Origin: Macrothele yani
Taxonomy: Eukaryota; Arthropoda; Arachnida; Araneae; Macrothelidae
Length of the DNA stretch: 64,000 nt
Direction: 5' to 3'
Assembly (NCBI GenBank): GCA_039090855.1
Contig: CM077005.1
Coordinates: forward strand, 77,186,607 to 77,250,606
Position numbers and translations under genes: made by a program. The notes beneath the pieces are model-generated. The model was given only the letters and a program-made list of their open reading frames with translations, ran no database searches and had not been told where the DNA came from. Each line of letters starts with the position of its first letter. Position 1 is the first letter of the stretch. Of this stretch, positions 11,845 through 23,478 are shown piece after piece.

Positions 11845-13069
11845 ATGGAGGAAGAAAGTGAGTCAGGTCAGATCTCACGTAGCGACCAGCAGTCCTATAT
11901 TAAAATTGAAACTTTGAGAGGAAAATCCATTATTGAAATTTATAAATCTTTGTGTAAAGTTTGTGGGGTTAGTGTAGTGGATCGTAGCACGGTGTCACGG
12001 TGGGTTTATCGTTTCCGCCATATTCGGGAAAGCATCAAAGACGACCCAAGAAGCGGCCAGCCATCAAATGCAATAGACGGCACTTCTGTGATTATCGCCA
12101 ACAGCATTTTGGAAGAAGATCGACGGAAAAAATATGAAGAGATTGCATACGAAGCAAACATGTCTACAGCTTCGGTTTTCAGAAACCTAACTGAAAAATT
12201 GCAGAACAGAAAAGTCGCTGCCAATAGGTTCTGCATAATCTGTGTAAAAGGCAGCAAGCAGTTAGCAAAGTGATCGCGGAATATTTGCTTCAGCGGTACG
12301 GGACAGAAGGCGAGCAGTTTTGGGACAGAAGGCGAGCAGTTTTGGGACAGAAGGCGAGCAGTTTTGGGACAGAAGGCGAGCAGTTTTGGGACAGAATTGT
12401 TGCTATGACGAAACCTGGATACGAAATTTTGAATCAGAACTGAAATCTGTCCACTCAGTGGAGACATCCAGAATCACCTCGCCAGAAAGCAATCCGCCGC
12501 CAACAATCGAAGGTTAAGCTGATGATGATTATGGCTTATGGCAAGGTTGGAGTGATAGAAAACAAACAGAGGGCCTGAGGGGGACATCTGTAACTGCGGA
12601 ATACTACAGAAGGTTTCTGCAAAATGTTTTGAGCCCAAAGATTCGCCAAAGAAGACCCGACATGCTCGAAGCTGGTGTCATCATTTTGCACGGCAACGCA
12701 AGGCCGCTTGTTCCCTGTACAGTTAGAGACATTCTGGAAAAGTATTAATGAGATTGCTTCTCCATGCGCCATAGGGTCCTGACATGAGCCCACCAGACTA
12801 TGGCTTCTTCCTAAAACTGAAGAAACCACTCCACGGGAAAAGATTCAGGTGTTCCTAATGAGGTGACCCGAGTAATCCGACGCCTCAACAATGGAGGTGT
12901 CCTGACTGGAATACAAGATTTGCCCAAACGTTGGGCCGCTGTCATAAAGAACAAGAAAGATGACACCGAATTTTCGGGAGTAATAAGCACGTCTTTTGAA
13001 TCCGTTCTGATGCAAATTAAATTTATCAAAGCTACTGAAAGTCAATGGAACTGGTATGGAAAACAATAG
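11845..13069 (+). pseudogene. mariner transposase, broken
   Basis: The first 142 residues form an open frame with the mariner N-terminal DNA-binding fold (VVDRSTVSRWVYRFR, then DPRSGQPS). Across later frames follow CYDETWIRNFESELK (first catalytic Asp), ILHGNARPLV (normally HDNARPH, so the second Asp is Gly here), PPDYGFFLKLKKPLHG (third Asp), and the C-terminal phrase IRRLNNGGVLTGIQDLPKRW. Frameshifts, a 22-bp repeat expansion at about 12300-12394, and the missing catalytic Asp make it inactive. The Asp in the third block points to a DD-D mariner lineage such as rosa/DD41D, though frameshifts prevent an exact spacing count. Confidence 0.88.
12300..12394 (+). repeat. 22-bp tandem repeat inside mariner transposase
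   Basis: GGGACAGAAGGCGAGCAGTT plus TT is repeated just over four times without visible variation. The unit length is not a multiple of three, so the expansion disrupts the frame. The near-identity of the copies implies a recent expansion. Confidence 0.95.
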
Positions 13070-13149
13070 ATCTGACGAAAGAAAGAAGATTTTCAATCGG
13101 GTTTTTAATCCCTCAGATATTGCTGTAAACGGAATCGTGAGCTTACGAA

Positions 13150-15060
13150 ATCTTAGAAACAGAGATATCGACAAAAATAAGATGTGACTTTACGCCCCCT
13201 GGTGGGAAAACAATGCATTACTTTAGGAAGAAAGTATTCTCAAAGAGTATATCCATATAAGCGGTATCGGTCGAAGAAAAAAAATTAGTCGAGTTTTCAG
13301 GAGCCCAAATTTTGCAACAAATACTTCAGAAGCAGACATTAACACTTATGACCCCTGGTGGCTAAACCATTCTTTACCAAACATTAGAAATTATGTGAAA
13401 AATATTTTCAATCAGGTCTTGTATGCGATACAGGAAGAATTTTTCAAATCAGAGCTTTAGGAGCAGAAATAACGTAGAAAACGCAATTTACCTTTGTGCT
13501 CCCTAGCGGAAAGTCTATGATTTACTTGAAAATTTTGAATTTATAGGAAAAACATTTCGCATCGGAAACACTATCCAACAAAGAAGGAATTTTTCAAATC
13601 GTCGTACTCTTAGAAGTAGAGATATTGACAAAAATAAGATATACAACTACTCCCCTGGCACAGAAACCTTCCATTTTTTCAAGAAGAAAATTTTCCTAAA
13701 AGGTTTGTCGACGTGAGTAGTATCGGTCAACAGACGACTTTTTTTTTCAATCGAGATTTTAGAAGCTCATATTTTTATGCAAATTCAACAGAAACGGAAA
13801 TTAAGACTTAAGTCACCTGGTGGCCAAACCATTTCTTACAAAAATTAGAAAATATGTGCAAACGATTCCCCATCCGCAGCTGTATGCGGTGCAGAAAGAA
13901 TTTTTCAAATCGGAGATTTAGAAGCAGAGATATAGGGGGAAATTCAATTTACACTTACGCCCCCAAGTGGAAAGTCTATGAATTACTTGAAAATTTTGAA
14001 ATTATATGAACCACATGTCACACTAGAAACACTACCCAACAAAGAAGGAATTTTTCAAATCGGACTTCTGGAAGTAGAGATATTGACAAAAATAAGATAT
14101 AAATCTACGCCCCCTGGCGTAGAAACCATGCACTATATTAAGAAAGAAAATTTATCTAAAAGGTTTGTCGACGTGAGTAGTATCGGTCAACAGACGACTT
14201 TTTTTTTTTCAATCGAGATTTTAGAAGCTCATATTTTTATGCAAATTCAACAGAAACGAAAATTAAGATTTACGCCCCCTGGTGGCCAAACAATTTTTTA
14301 CAAAAATTAGAAATTATGTGCAAACGATTTCCCATCAAGAGCTGTATCCGGTGCAGAAAGAATTTTTCAAATCGGAGATTTAGAAGCAGAGATATAGGGG
14401 GAAACGCAATTCACCTTTACGCCCCCTAGCGGAAGGTCTATGAATTACTTGAAAATTTTGAATTTATATAAAAAACATGTCACACGGAAAACACTATCCA
14501 GCAAAGAAGGAATTTTTTTTCAAATCGGACACCTAGAAGTAGAGATATTGACAAAAATAAGATGTACATCTACGCCCCCTGGTAGAGAAATTGGGGAATA
14601 TTTTAAGAAGAAAATATTCCGAAAAGGTTTATTGATGTGAGTGGCATCAGTCCACGAAAGAATTTTTTCAATCGATATTTTAGAAACTCAGATTTTATGG
14701 CAAATACATCAGAAGCAAAAATTAACGCTTACGCCTCCTGGTGGCCAAAGTATTCTTTACCAAAAATTTTAAATTATATGCAAAAAATTTTCCATCAGGA
14801 GATGCATCCGCTGAAGAAAATATTTTTCAAATCGGAGTTTTAGAAGTAGAGTTATCGGGGGAAATGTAATTTACTTTTACGCCCCCTAGCGGAAAATCTA
14901 TGCGTAATTTGAAAAAGAAACTATATCTAAAATACTCTTCGACATAAATGGAATGGAAAGATAAAAAAATTTCAATCTGGTGTTTAGAAGCAAATATGTG
15001 GAATAAAACGTATTTTTGAATTCGACATCATCTGCATTTACGCCCTCTACCGGCAAAATT
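13150..15060 (+). repeat. Trimeric higher-order repeat (~460 bp) with periodic CTCF-like motif
   Basis: Thirteen copies of a motif based on ACGCCCCCT(G/A)G occur at 13192, 13349, 13497, 13650, 13812, 13957, 14107, 14272, 14419, 14572, 14731, 14879 and 15040. Spacings run from 145 to 165 bp. Three monomer types alternate strictly. Type A (GGTGGCC or GGTGGCT) is at 13349, 13812, 14272, 14731; type B (TAGCGGAA or AAGTGGAA) at 13497, 13957, 14419, 14879; type C at 13192, 13650, 14107, 14572. Same-type spacing is 457-465 bp. Each monomer also carries a phrase like GAATTTTTCAAATCGGA. The reverse complement of types A and B closely matches the vertebrate CTCF core. Confidence 0.9.
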
Positions 15061-15428
15061 GAACATCGTAAAAAAAACGAAATAAAGGATCGTCATTTGC
15101 ATATTTCAAGCTTCCCAATGCAAAAAGAATTTTTCAAATCGGACTAATAGTTGCAGAGATATCGTGGGTACAGACGGACGGACGGACGGACAAACCGATA
15201 ACAGAAGCACGATCTTTTTTTACAAAAGACGTGCTAAAAATGGAGATTACTTCGAAGGCCTGTAAAGGTGCGTTGTGAAATAAATTCGTTTTTTAACAGA
15301 TAACCCGCAGTGTGCAAAACTTTTGAAATGACCTTCGTATGTAACAATTCAGTATAATCTGAATTTATGTAACAGGTTTTTATTCTGAATGTATACAACA
15401 GGGCACTATATTCTAAATCTAAGTCAAT

Positions 15429-16890
15429 CTATTGAAAGGGATGATACATGTACTCCAGACATTACGAAAAGTATCAGAATTCTTCCCGTACTCCCAGCAG
15501 AAGTTGCACATGCAATCAAGAACATGAAACGGGGAAAAGCTCCAGGAGAGGATGGAATTACCGTGGACATCATACAAGAAGCAAGTGGAGAAATTGAAAC
15601 AGTACTCGCCCAAGTTTTCACTCGATGCCTTAATGAAGGGAAGATTCCTGAGGATTGGAACAACGTTACAATTATCCTGCTACATACAAAAGGTGACATT
15701 GAGGATCTCAGGAACTACAAACCTATCAGCCTCGTATCAGTGGTTTACAAAATCTTCACTCAAGTTCTTTCACACCGCTTGAAGGTGACACTGGACATGG
15801 CTCAACCAAGAAAACAAGTTGGATTCAGGAGTTGCTACAGCACTATAGATCATATCCACGAACAGAGAGGGAATATGAACTTCCATTTTGCATGGCTTTT
15901 ATCGATTATGAAAAGGCCTTTGATTCGGTAAAACTATCAGCAGTTACCTTGGCTTTGAAATCCTGCGGTATTGAAGATGCATACATTAATATTATTCATA
16001 ACATCTATGAAAATGCAAGTGCAAAGGAAAATGTCTTTCAATCACTGAACTGGAAAAACAAAGGGATAAAGATTAATGGAGATTATCTAACTCACCTTCG
16101 TTTTGCTGATGACGTAGTCATTTTTGCAACTATCCCATCACAGCTGCAGAGTATGATCCAGGAACTTGCTGACAAGAGTAAAGAAGTGGGATTAAAAATG
16201 AACTTTCAGAAGACAAAAGTGATGTACAATGCTTCTACAAGAAGTGAAGATTTATCGATTGATGGGGAAAAGCTGGAGATAACCAATACCTACATTTATC
16301 TTGGATAGCAGATATCAAGTGAGGGTCACATTGATGAAGAAATTAATCGGCGTATAAAACTTGCCTGGAGAGCGTTTGGAAGAAACAGTATAATTTTCAA
16401 GAGCAATATGCCATTATGCCTTAAATTAAAAGTGTTTGATCAATGCATCCTTCCAGTGCTTATGTATGGTGCAGAGACGTGGACCTTAACTAAAAGAGAC
16501 ATACAAAGGCTGCAGACAATTCAAAGAAGCATGGAGAGGTGCATGCTAGGTGTAGCCAGGAGAGATAAGAAGAGGAACTCGTGGATCTGAAAAATGACAA
16601 GAGTGGAAGACATCATGATCAGAGTAAAATCTTTCAAATGGCAATGGGCTGGACATATTGCCAGAAGGACAGACCATCGATGGACAGCTAAAATTTTAGA
16701 CTAGATTCCGAGGGACAGGAAAAGACCCAGAAGAAGACCACATGGGAGATGGGTGGATGAAATTCGAAAGTATGAGGGAGTAACATGTAGGAGACTGGCA
16801 CAAGACAGACTGTTGTGGAAGAAACTTAGATAGACCTTCGTCCAGCAGTGGATTGACAATGTTTGACAATGATGATGATGATGATGGTTA
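15429..16890 (+). mobile_element. RTE-clade LINE, 5'-truncated copy 1
   Basis: This is the 3' part of the RTE family seen again at 34-42 kb and 56-58 kb. It starts abruptly within the reverse transcriptase linker, which is classic 5' truncation, and ends in GATGATGATGATGATG, the trinucleotide tail of this family. Reading frames cover fingers-palm (KAPGEDGITVDIIQEASGEI, NYKPISLVSVVYKIF), FIDYEKAFDSVK, LRFADDVVIFA with both catalytic Asp, and the C-terminal region ending FVQQWIDN. Frameshifts, stops (for example after YIYLG) and loss of about 100 bp encoding the GVRQGD region show it is dead. Confidence 0.93.
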
Positions 16891-17699
16891 TGATATTATG
16901 AATCTAAGTAATGGATCAGTGTATTCCAAATTTGAGATACAGGTTAGTATATTTTCAGTCTAAATAATACTAGGTAACAAGCCAGTATATTCTGAATATA
17001 ATAGGTCATTATATTCTGATTCTAATTAATTTATTCTGAATCTATGTAACAAGTCAATATATTCTTAATCTGAGTAATATGTTCTGAATCTATGCAACAG
17101 GTCAATATATTCTGATTCTAATACAAATATTCTGGATCTGAGTGACATATTTTGAATCTATATATAAGTAATATATTCTAAATCTCAGTAACAGGTCAAT
17201 GTATCCTGAATCAACGTAGCACTAAGTAATCGATCAGTATATTTTGAAACTGTGTCACAAGTTAGTATATTATGAATTTATGTAACAGCAGATTATATTC
17301 TATGTAGCAGGACACTATATTCTGTATCTAAGTGTCATGTCAGTATATTATGAATCTAAGTAATGGATCAATGTATTCCGGGTGTATGTAACTGGTCAGT
17401 ATATTTTGAATAGTATAAAAGAAGAAGCTTTTTGTAAGTATTTAAAGCTCTTAGGCGTTTTTTTTTTTAAATTCTAAAAAGTATACAGAAGTTGTTCATA
17501 AAGGCTAGCTGACAACACGACTGCTAAATTCAAGTATTCTTTTCAGATTCTAGGACATACTCTGATGTTTAAGTTTCAATACTCACTAAAATGAAAGGAA
17601 GGTCCTGAAACAAGAAAAGTCTATAGACCATGCCCACTCTCAGGTATTTATTTTTGTGCTAGGTACACCAAGAGCAGCACTTGAAGACGATTCCACCCT

Positions 17700-17774
17700 C
17701 GTTATTGATTGCTTGCTTATTAATTTTCGGAGTCTGTAAAATAAAGACCGATAATTAATAAGCAATCAATAACG
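17700..17774. repeat. Imperfect inverted repeat, miRNA-like size
   Basis: The left arm, starting CGTTATTGATTGC at 17700, pairs with the right arm ending GCAATCAATAACG at 17774. There is one 4-nt bulge, a few mismatches and a loop of roughly 17 nt. Arms of about 27-31 nt could fold in RNA, but nothing here shows transcription or conservation. It could equally be a tiny MITE or a chance palindrome. Confidence 0.6.
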
Positions 17775-19186
17775 ATGTTAACAAATAGCTTTACTACATA
17801 GAGTCAAGTCTTAACAGAACAGTTGTTGTCGACATAACAATCAGAAATGCGGGAGGGTCCTAACGCTGATAATATCTTACCACCTAATGCATTTACGTAC
17901 ATCTATCCTTGATTATTATCAGTTGCCTGAACTCTGCCAGTGCTGTCACATCATCAGAAACTTTTGGGAGTCCAGAGGTGACATAAAACGGAAGGTTAAA
18001 TAGATTATATACGTCATAACACCAGAAATGGCGATTTTAGACATCCAAAGAAAAGCGTGTAAGTAGCTTTGGAAAGGAAAACTTCTTATTAGAGGCATAT
18101 TGTGCCTTGTTAGAGCTCAAACTGTATCTCATAAGGTGTGGTCCTATCCAAATGGAAGCGATGCTTAATGCTATAGTTTCGATATAATTCGGAAGCGCGA
18201 CTCTTGAAGGTGATCAGATTTCGTTACTTACTTCTGTTTCTTACCGAAAAATGTCAAGAACAATTAAATGAAATAAAATATACCTGAGTTTTTTCAGTGT
18301 GAAATTTGAACCATGCATGGTCTTATAAGGTTTATGCGGATACCAAAAGAAACCCAAACGTACATAAAATAACAGCAAATTGCTTTAATGAAAACTTTTG
18401 TACGCGTCTTATAGTTTTTAGGAAGAACAGAATTTACTTTTGAATATGAATCAGGATTCAGCTTATTGAAAGAATTGTCCAAAAAAAGTAGAGGGATAGT
18501 TAGACCTGGATCTGATCTTCCTGAACAGAGCAGCTTGTCGTCATCTCACAAATTGCGGAATACGGTTACGGGTTTGTAATTTTTCCGAAGTTATAAAACA
18601 TGTTGACATCCTTCAGCTGCTATCTATCTATGCAGATAAATTACACATAACTGCGTTAAAACTGTGTAATGTGTTCAACAGTTGGTAAAATATCAGCCAG
18701 AGAAAGCGGTGAAAGTTTTGATGATTGACATGCCACTGGGTAATCGAAATTGTGATGCTATGTACAGTCACGCATTTGGCTTCAATGAATGATGCATGGT
18801 CATGAAATCACATCACTGGTCACGACAATTTTTTTATGATTGATATAGCTCTCTGTATTAGCGACAGTGATATAATTTTTAAGCTACGGCACTTTATCCA
18901 CTGAGGGCAGTGTAACTATTAAGCACCCAAAAAATGCTCAAATAGTGAACTAAAAATCAAAAAGATAAAAATCGCCTGTCAGCTGTCTCCTTGTTATGGC
19001 TCTTCAATTAATTATTGACGTATGCAGTTCTATGCAAGATGATCAAACATAGTATCTTTTTTTTCATATATGTTTGCAGAAAATGTAGGAATAAAAAGGG
19101 GTACATACCTTTCGAGAAGTGTTCAACAATGGACATACCTCAAAAAACGTATTCTTGATTATGTGACTGAATATTCACTAACAAGG

Positions 19187-19346
19187 TGATATACCAATAC
19201 ATACAAGATACGTATAAATGAGATACCAATACATACAAGATACGTAAATAACAAGATATGCAAATAATCACAGAAATAAGAAGAGGAATAGAAGAGGTCA
19301 GAGAAATAAGAAGAGGAAGAGAAGAGGTCACAGAAATAAGAAGAGT
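19187..19346. repeat. Two adjacent short tandem repeats
   Basis: GATACCAATACATACAAGAT recurs at 19187 and 19221. From 19270 a unit close to CACAGAAATAAGAAGAGGAA is repeated three times. Low-complexity local expansion with no evidence of function. Confidence 0.8.
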
Positions 19347-22300
19347 CTGCACGCAAGTGTAATCGTGAAATCAACCTGAACGTCCAAAAAATCTAATTTC
19401 GTTAAATTCTTAAAACTTCTAGCCGCATTTCAAGAATTAATTAGAACCAACATGTGCAAATTTTTATTCAGTTATATATTCAGAACTCCTGAGAGTTTTG
19501 TTTTCGTTTCTTTTTTCACTCTCTCTCTCTCTCTCTTTTTATCTTTCTTTTGAAATCAGTTTTTTACGGTGGACATACAACTGATTTTAGCTTTCTGAAA
19601 ATGTTCGCGTTGGGAAATGGATTGTGTGGAACTTTCTAGGTAATACATGTATGAACACTGCTTGAAGCGTATTCTATACAAGACGTCTTATGTGCGTGTT
19701 CTTCATATTTGAGTCCCAAGTAACAGCAAAGCTGATGTGATGATTTTATCATCGAGATTATTTGAATTATACGGACTTGCATGGAACTAACACAGCTGTC
19801 TGAATTCAACAAATATGCTGAAAGAAATTCTCTAGAGATATGTTATCGCTTGGTAAACTTCTGCAAAGAATTTATTATTTTAGGCGCTTCACATTTCGTT
19901 TTTGTACTAAGCTCTTCACGAAGGAAGTTTTAACAAATACGTTACGAAGAAAAGTACTTTTTTTGCAAGGATAGAGAAAATTTACCCAAGATTCGACTTT
20001 CAGTAAAGCAATTACGAGAATTATTTCATAAATTTTACGAGAAGTGTTCGGCAAAGTGAATCGTGAAGCAATCGTCATGCAATGCAACCTTGAAACAACC
20101 AATGGAACTTTAAGAATTAAAAGATACAGGAAATTATCCTTGAAGGAGGTATTGAACAGCATCTTTTTCACATTTAATTCTAACTCTAGAAAGCTTCAAA
20201 AAGCCAAAGAAAATGATAAAAAGGCGAAAACAAGAAATCCTAGCACTTAGCTGAGATGGAAAGTGCTGTCGCACGGAGATATATAAGGAAAGTTTCCCCT
20301 GTGAAGACATCGCGAAAGACTGTGTGAAAGAGGGAGAGACGTACATAAGGCACAGAGAGAGCGAGAGATAATTTACTTGCGACCGGCTGCAGAAGAGAGA
20401 GACGGATGTATGCAGCAAATGGCCACTTTAGGGGTACTGAAGTTTCATGATGATGGCGGAAAGTTTTTTCCTTCCTAGGTCCTATGCTTATGCGCCAACT
20501 TCGATTTTCCTCTGTTAACCGAGATATTCTCGAAGCTCGCTTGTTTACATTTCCTCCTTTTTGCTGATGGAATCGTAGTTTCCTATTTATCACCTGAAGT
20601 TGGAATCGTTGCGCTTGGCGAAGCAATTTAGAACACAGAATTTAAAGCGGGGAGAAATTTTCAATAAACAAAATCTTAAGGCGTAGGTGATTGCAAAGAA
20701 ACATATTTCCAACTCTGAAAAAAACAGGAGCAGATCTGAGCTCAGTTGGCTGGAACGAAGAAGTCTGAATAGAGGAAAGTAAAAAATAAATCAAGCCACA
20801 TTAATTTCCAAAGTGATAGTGGATGTGTCCAGACTTTAATTATAGAATAACTTGAAACTAATCTTAACGCTGGACCAGTAATACCATTGGACGAATCGCT
20901 GTTAGACCAGTCTTACCATTGGGCCAATCGTAACATTGGACGAACAATCCATTGCACCAAACGGCATGGAGTAATTGTCCCCTTTGGAAAATTCGGCATT
21001 CGATCGAGTCATCGGAAACAGGTTTCTTCGTACTTTCGTACTAGGAACAAAAGGTTCTAAGAATTCGTTGCACTTCAGCTGTTCTTAGATAGTACCTCCG
21101 CTTATATGGTTCACCGATTATGAGACATAACCGCTTATAAGACCCAAAAGTGAAAATCCCAAAACAAACTGAGCTTTCACATGCAAAATCGCCGCTTATA
21201 AATTATGAATCTTGGAACCTCTTATCTTGGTTTTACGTCAATAAATACGGTTTACTAATATAATTTCACTGTTGTAAATCTGTATTTTGACAATTTTTGA
21301 GTTTTCATTTTTTTTTTCTTTAGAAAAGGGCAAACAGTTTCTAACAGTTTCGTAATAAGCACGGCCAACAAAACAGCTTGAGAGATTTGAAACACTACAA
21401 ATTTTGTCTGTTTGGTAAATGGAAGCTTTGAAATATTAAATAGTTTGTATGTTTAACCTGCATATGGTGTACTTAACGACAATGTTAAACTACTCAAGTT
21501 TGAGGTTGGTGTTTCATTGCTGACACATTTGAATTTTTCTATAAAACTTTGGGAATCAAAAGACATTAGTTTTGTTTATCCATTCCTTTATTCCCTTCTG
21601 CAGTTTGCTTACATTATGTTGAAGCATTTCAGTGCTTCAGAATGCAAAGAATGTACAAAAATGTAGCCGTACAATTTTCCAACTGAATGAGGAAGGATCC
21701 CTTTGAAATTGCGTACTGGATAGCTGATACTCACCGTCAAAAGAAAACGAGCTTTCCATTGGTCGATGCAAACTCTTTTTCATATTTCGACAAGTTGTTT
21801 TTCAACAGCAATGAACAAAGGCCCCAACCCCAGTGGGAATAAACAGTGGGGACAGAAGGAACGGACTTCAGTTCTCTGATTGGTTGACTGTCCAAGCCCT
21901 GAATGGAAAGGCTGATTTCGCATCAAATGTTATGTCCCTGGCAAGCCCGGCACAATCTCACATGAGTTCGGACATGATGTTAAGAAATTAGGTTTGCATT
22001 CGCGCTTTGTTTCAGTTCCGGCTATAATGCACACAAATGTGTTAATTTGGTTCTGAATAAAACTTTTCTAAACCAGGTTCTTAGTTTAAATTTCAGGTAA
22101 AAATGGCAGTACAAAGCTTTTCTTCGAGTAATTCTTTTTTCCAGAGAGCAAAGTTTTGCAGTTATTTGGGGCATGCGATGCATGCGTTACATACAACGAC
22201 CGCACGCTACTGTGTAGATGTTTCAAAATTCCGGTTCAGTTAGATAAATACAAAATAACATGTACAAAGAAAAATGTGAGTTAAATCCGTAATTTTTAGC

Positions 22301-22486
22301 TGTCCTGATCTCATGATATTCCGAATTAGGTCTCTTTAGTACAATGGCAGCTCTTATGAAGTGCATCCCCACCCGAAGTATGAAAGCCAAAACTTTTTCT
22401 TTTTTTTTTTCAATAATGAAAGCCATAGAAGATGTACGGAGAGCTACCGCTAAATTCGACCGTACACAGTTGTTAACATGTAAACA

Positions 22487-23478
22487 TGCCGCGTAGGAGG
22501 ACGAGACAACCATACGAACACTTGCCAGAGGTTAACAGAGGTAGAATTGTTGGACTCAGAGAAGGAGGTTCATGATACCGTGATATTTCTGCACGCGTTA
22601 AGCGTGCAGAAATATCACGGTATCATGGTATCATCGCTGTCACGGTATCATCGCTATCACGGTATATCACGGTATCATCGCTGCAGGTGAGAAAGTCACT
22701 GGCCGAATGAGCCAGGAGGCTACTGGAATTGTGTCTAAAATGACAGTCCAGCAAACCCTGCTGCGTATGGTGCTCCGATGCAGACGGACGGTCACTGCAC
22801 CTATGCTAAACAAAGGTGCATCCGCAAAAAAGGCTTATGTTTACAAGGCAGTATCGGAATTGGGCATCCGCTGATTGGCCAAGGATTGCCTTCTCCGCTG
22901 AGTTACGTTTTCTGCTTTATCGAACGGATGGACGTTGGCGTATAAGGTGAGAAACATCGGTAAACAAACACGCTTTAACCATTGCTAGAAAAATACAAGC
23001 TGGTGGGGGCAGCGTTATGGTCTAGGGAATATTTTCGTGGTATTCACTGGGTCTACTCATACATGTAGAAGGCGCTATGGACCGAATTCGTTATGAATCC
23101 ATCCTTGCAGATCACGTGCACCTATGCATGCTGATTGTCTTACCTGAGGCGGATGGGATCTTCCAGAACGACAATGCGACGTGTCATACAGCTAGAAATG
23201 TCGGAGAGTGCTTGGAAGAGCATGATAAAGACTTCTAAGTACTTCCCTGTGCCCCTGATTCCCCAGGCTTAAAACAAATTGAGCATCTGTGGGACCACCT
23301 CGATCGTGTTGTTCGCTCAATGAATCCTCCACCACGCACCCTCCAGCAGCTGTCAGTTGCACTGCAGTCAGCTTAGCTCCACATACCTGTAAACACCTTC
23401 CAGCACCTTATTGAGTCACTCCCAGCCCGTCTTACTGTTGTCCGCTCTGCACACGGTGGTTACTCTGAATATTAGCTG
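22487..23478 (+). pseudogene. Tc1-like transposase, chimeric and broken
   Basis: The frame opens MPRRRTRQPYEHLPEVNRGR with IVGLREGGS, a Tc1 helix-turn-helix start, then hits TGA and a perfect hairpin. After it, the sequence follows a different Tc1 family, the one at 52-53.5 kb: RQYRNWASADWPRIAF, DNATCHTARNVGECLEEH, QIEHLWDHLDRVVRS. The first catalytic block reads FSAELRF where the 52-kb copy reads FSDESCF, so the first Asp is lost; the second Asp and the Glu remain. Several stops occur. I could not define the terminal inverted repeats. The sequence shared with the 52-kb copy ends near 23505. Confidence 0.85.
22571..22627. repeat. Perfect 26-bp-arm hairpin in Tc1 relic
   Basis: Positions 22571-22596 are the exact reverse complement of 22602-22627, with loop GTTAA. 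The left arm is transposase-coding sequence (reading YRDISARV), so the right arm is an inverted copy of it. Partial repeats of the ACGGTATCATCGCT phrase follow to about 22683. This is the signature expected of template switching during replication or repair. Confidence 0.95.

Larger units (their letters stand above)
11685..15337 (+). mobile_element. mariner element (rosa/DD41D-like) with internal satellite, 3653 bp
   Basis: The ends carry inverted repeats of about 32 bp: CGTAGGTCTTTTTAAAGTTT at the left, and CGAAGGTCATTTCAAAAGTT as the reverse complement at the right. Both continue into TTGCACACTGCG. TA lies outside each end (11683-11684 and 15338-15339). A mariner transposase relic occupies 11845 to about 13069. 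Typical mariners are ~1.3 kb; this one is almost three times longer because about 1.9 kb of ordered tandem repeats lie between the transposase and the right end. The element sits inside the ~30-bp minisatellite, so it is younger than that array. Confidence 0.9.
10930..17410. repeat. Degenerate ~30-bp minisatellite, interrupted
   Basis: Loose tandem copies of a unit like GTATATTCTGAATCTAAGTA plus ACAGGTCA appear at about 10930-11070, 11516-11684, 15338-15428 and 16890-17410. They match in orientation and motif, so they are pieces of one array later split by three insertions: an unidentified segment (11071-11515), the mariner (11685-15337) and a truncated RTE (about 15429-16885). The copies vary in length and sequence, which suggests age. 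Confidence 0.85.
17411..22485. other. Unassigned DNA with simple repeats
   Basis: Five kilobases without a recognised gene. It contains an imperfect hairpin at 17700-17774, tandem repeats at 19187-19346, a purine-rich stretch at about 20310-20400, and a run of short ACCATTGGACGAAT-like phrases near 20880-20960. Frames up to 128 codons (minus, 20240-20626) show no family motif and I do not call them genes. Confidence 0.45.

Noticed and set aside
12006..12467. 153-codon minus-strand frame with repeated Ser/Pro-Lys-Leu-Leu pattern
   Set aside because: Produced by the 22-bp repeat expansion antisense to the mariner transposase.
13978..14843. Frames of 66-110 codons in the mariner satellite considered as genes
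   Set aside because: They are in-frame readings of the tandem monomers and repeat with the 460-bp period.
19875..20626. Several overlapping frames up to 128 codons
   Set aside because: Low-complexity composition driven by purine-rich DNA; no family recognised on either strand.
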